Source: an uncultured Prevotella sp. (GTDB taxonomy: Bacteria; Bacteroidota; Bacteroidia; Bacteroidales; Bacteroidaceae). From it: a DNA stretch of 5,171 bases. The stretch spans positions 1-5,171 of the forward strand of contig NZ_URNN01000180.1 in assembly GCF_900549175.1 (NCBI RefSeq), given 5' to 3'. This document shows positions 5,163 to 5,171 of the stretch, piece after piece (position 1 is the first letter of the stretch; the number at the start of each line of letters is the position of its first letter). The notes under the pieces were generated by a model. That model made no database searches and had not been told where the DNA came from. It saw only the letters and a program-made list of their open reading frames with translations. Both the position numbers and the translations under genes were made by a program.

Positions 5163-5171
5163 AACTCTCTC

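Larger units (their letters stand above)
4528..5171. other. 644-bp intergenic region without a credible gene
   Basis: This stretch holds the fumarase promoter (4566-4573), short direct repeats upstream of it (4607-4634, with a related copy at 4679-4685), a G-run GGCGGCGGTGGGGGG (4651-4665), two CCGGAAAAA copies (4694-4702 and 4708-4716), the phased A-tract repeat region (4764-4925) and a 19-bp palindrome (5144-5162). Two overlapping plus-strand frames (4665-4955 and 4691-4960) run through the repeat region, but they share no known domain, have no promoter I can see and owe much of their length to the repeats, so I do not call them. From about 4930 to 5140 I see nothing beyond ordinary AT-leaning intergenic DNA. 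Confidence 0.75.

Overview
The window looks like a Bacteroidales chromosome, most likely Prevotella or a close relative. Three things point there: the class I fumarase has the Bacteroides/Prevotella style of sequence; the two clearest promoter candidates match the Bacteroidetes -7 consensus TAnnTTTG, with no Shine-Dalgarno sequence before the starts; and the intergenic DNA carries heptad (TTAAGAG-like), CTTTGCG-type and AAAACGGCC-type repeats of a kind I associate with this group. The genus is inferred from recall, not from a search.

Layout, left to right. (1) Positions 3-1385, plus strand: the 3' part of an SF2 (DEAD/DEAH) helicase gene that starts left of the window. It enters at helicase motif VI and continues into a long C-terminal extension with WG/KWG-type repeats. 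(2) Positions 1422-1953, minus strand and convergent with the helicase: an AT-rich two-gene toxin-antitoxin operon. The antitoxin comes first, then 4 bp later a Txe/YoeB-type RNase toxin, with a good -7 box 46 bp before the antitoxin start. (3) Positions 2070-2654, minus: a stand-alone HD-domain phosphohydrolase. (4) Positions 2655-2877: an intergenic region made largely of two repeat elements, a 77-bp array of eleven heptads ending 6 bp before the HD start codon, and a long hairpin built from 8/9-bp CTTTGCG-like units. (5) Positions 2878-4527, minus: a complete class I [4Fe-4S] fumarate hydratase with every catalytic and cluster residue I could map, and its own -7 box. (6) Positions 4528-5171: 644 bp without a credible gene. 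It holds the fumarase promoter, possible operator repeats, a helically phased A-tract array with a period of about 21-22 bp lying on a 107-bp imperfect palindrome, and a perfect 19-bp palindrome near the right edge.

The genes do not form one pathway. The fumarase serves the succinate/fumarate branch of central metabolism. The toxin-antitoxin pair looks like an accessory insertion beside the partial helicase. The HD protein has no substrate clue from context. I see no CRISPR array, tRNA, rRNA or transposase. I found no clear new multi-gene system; the most unusual material is the non-coding repeat architecture and an atypical active site in the toxin.
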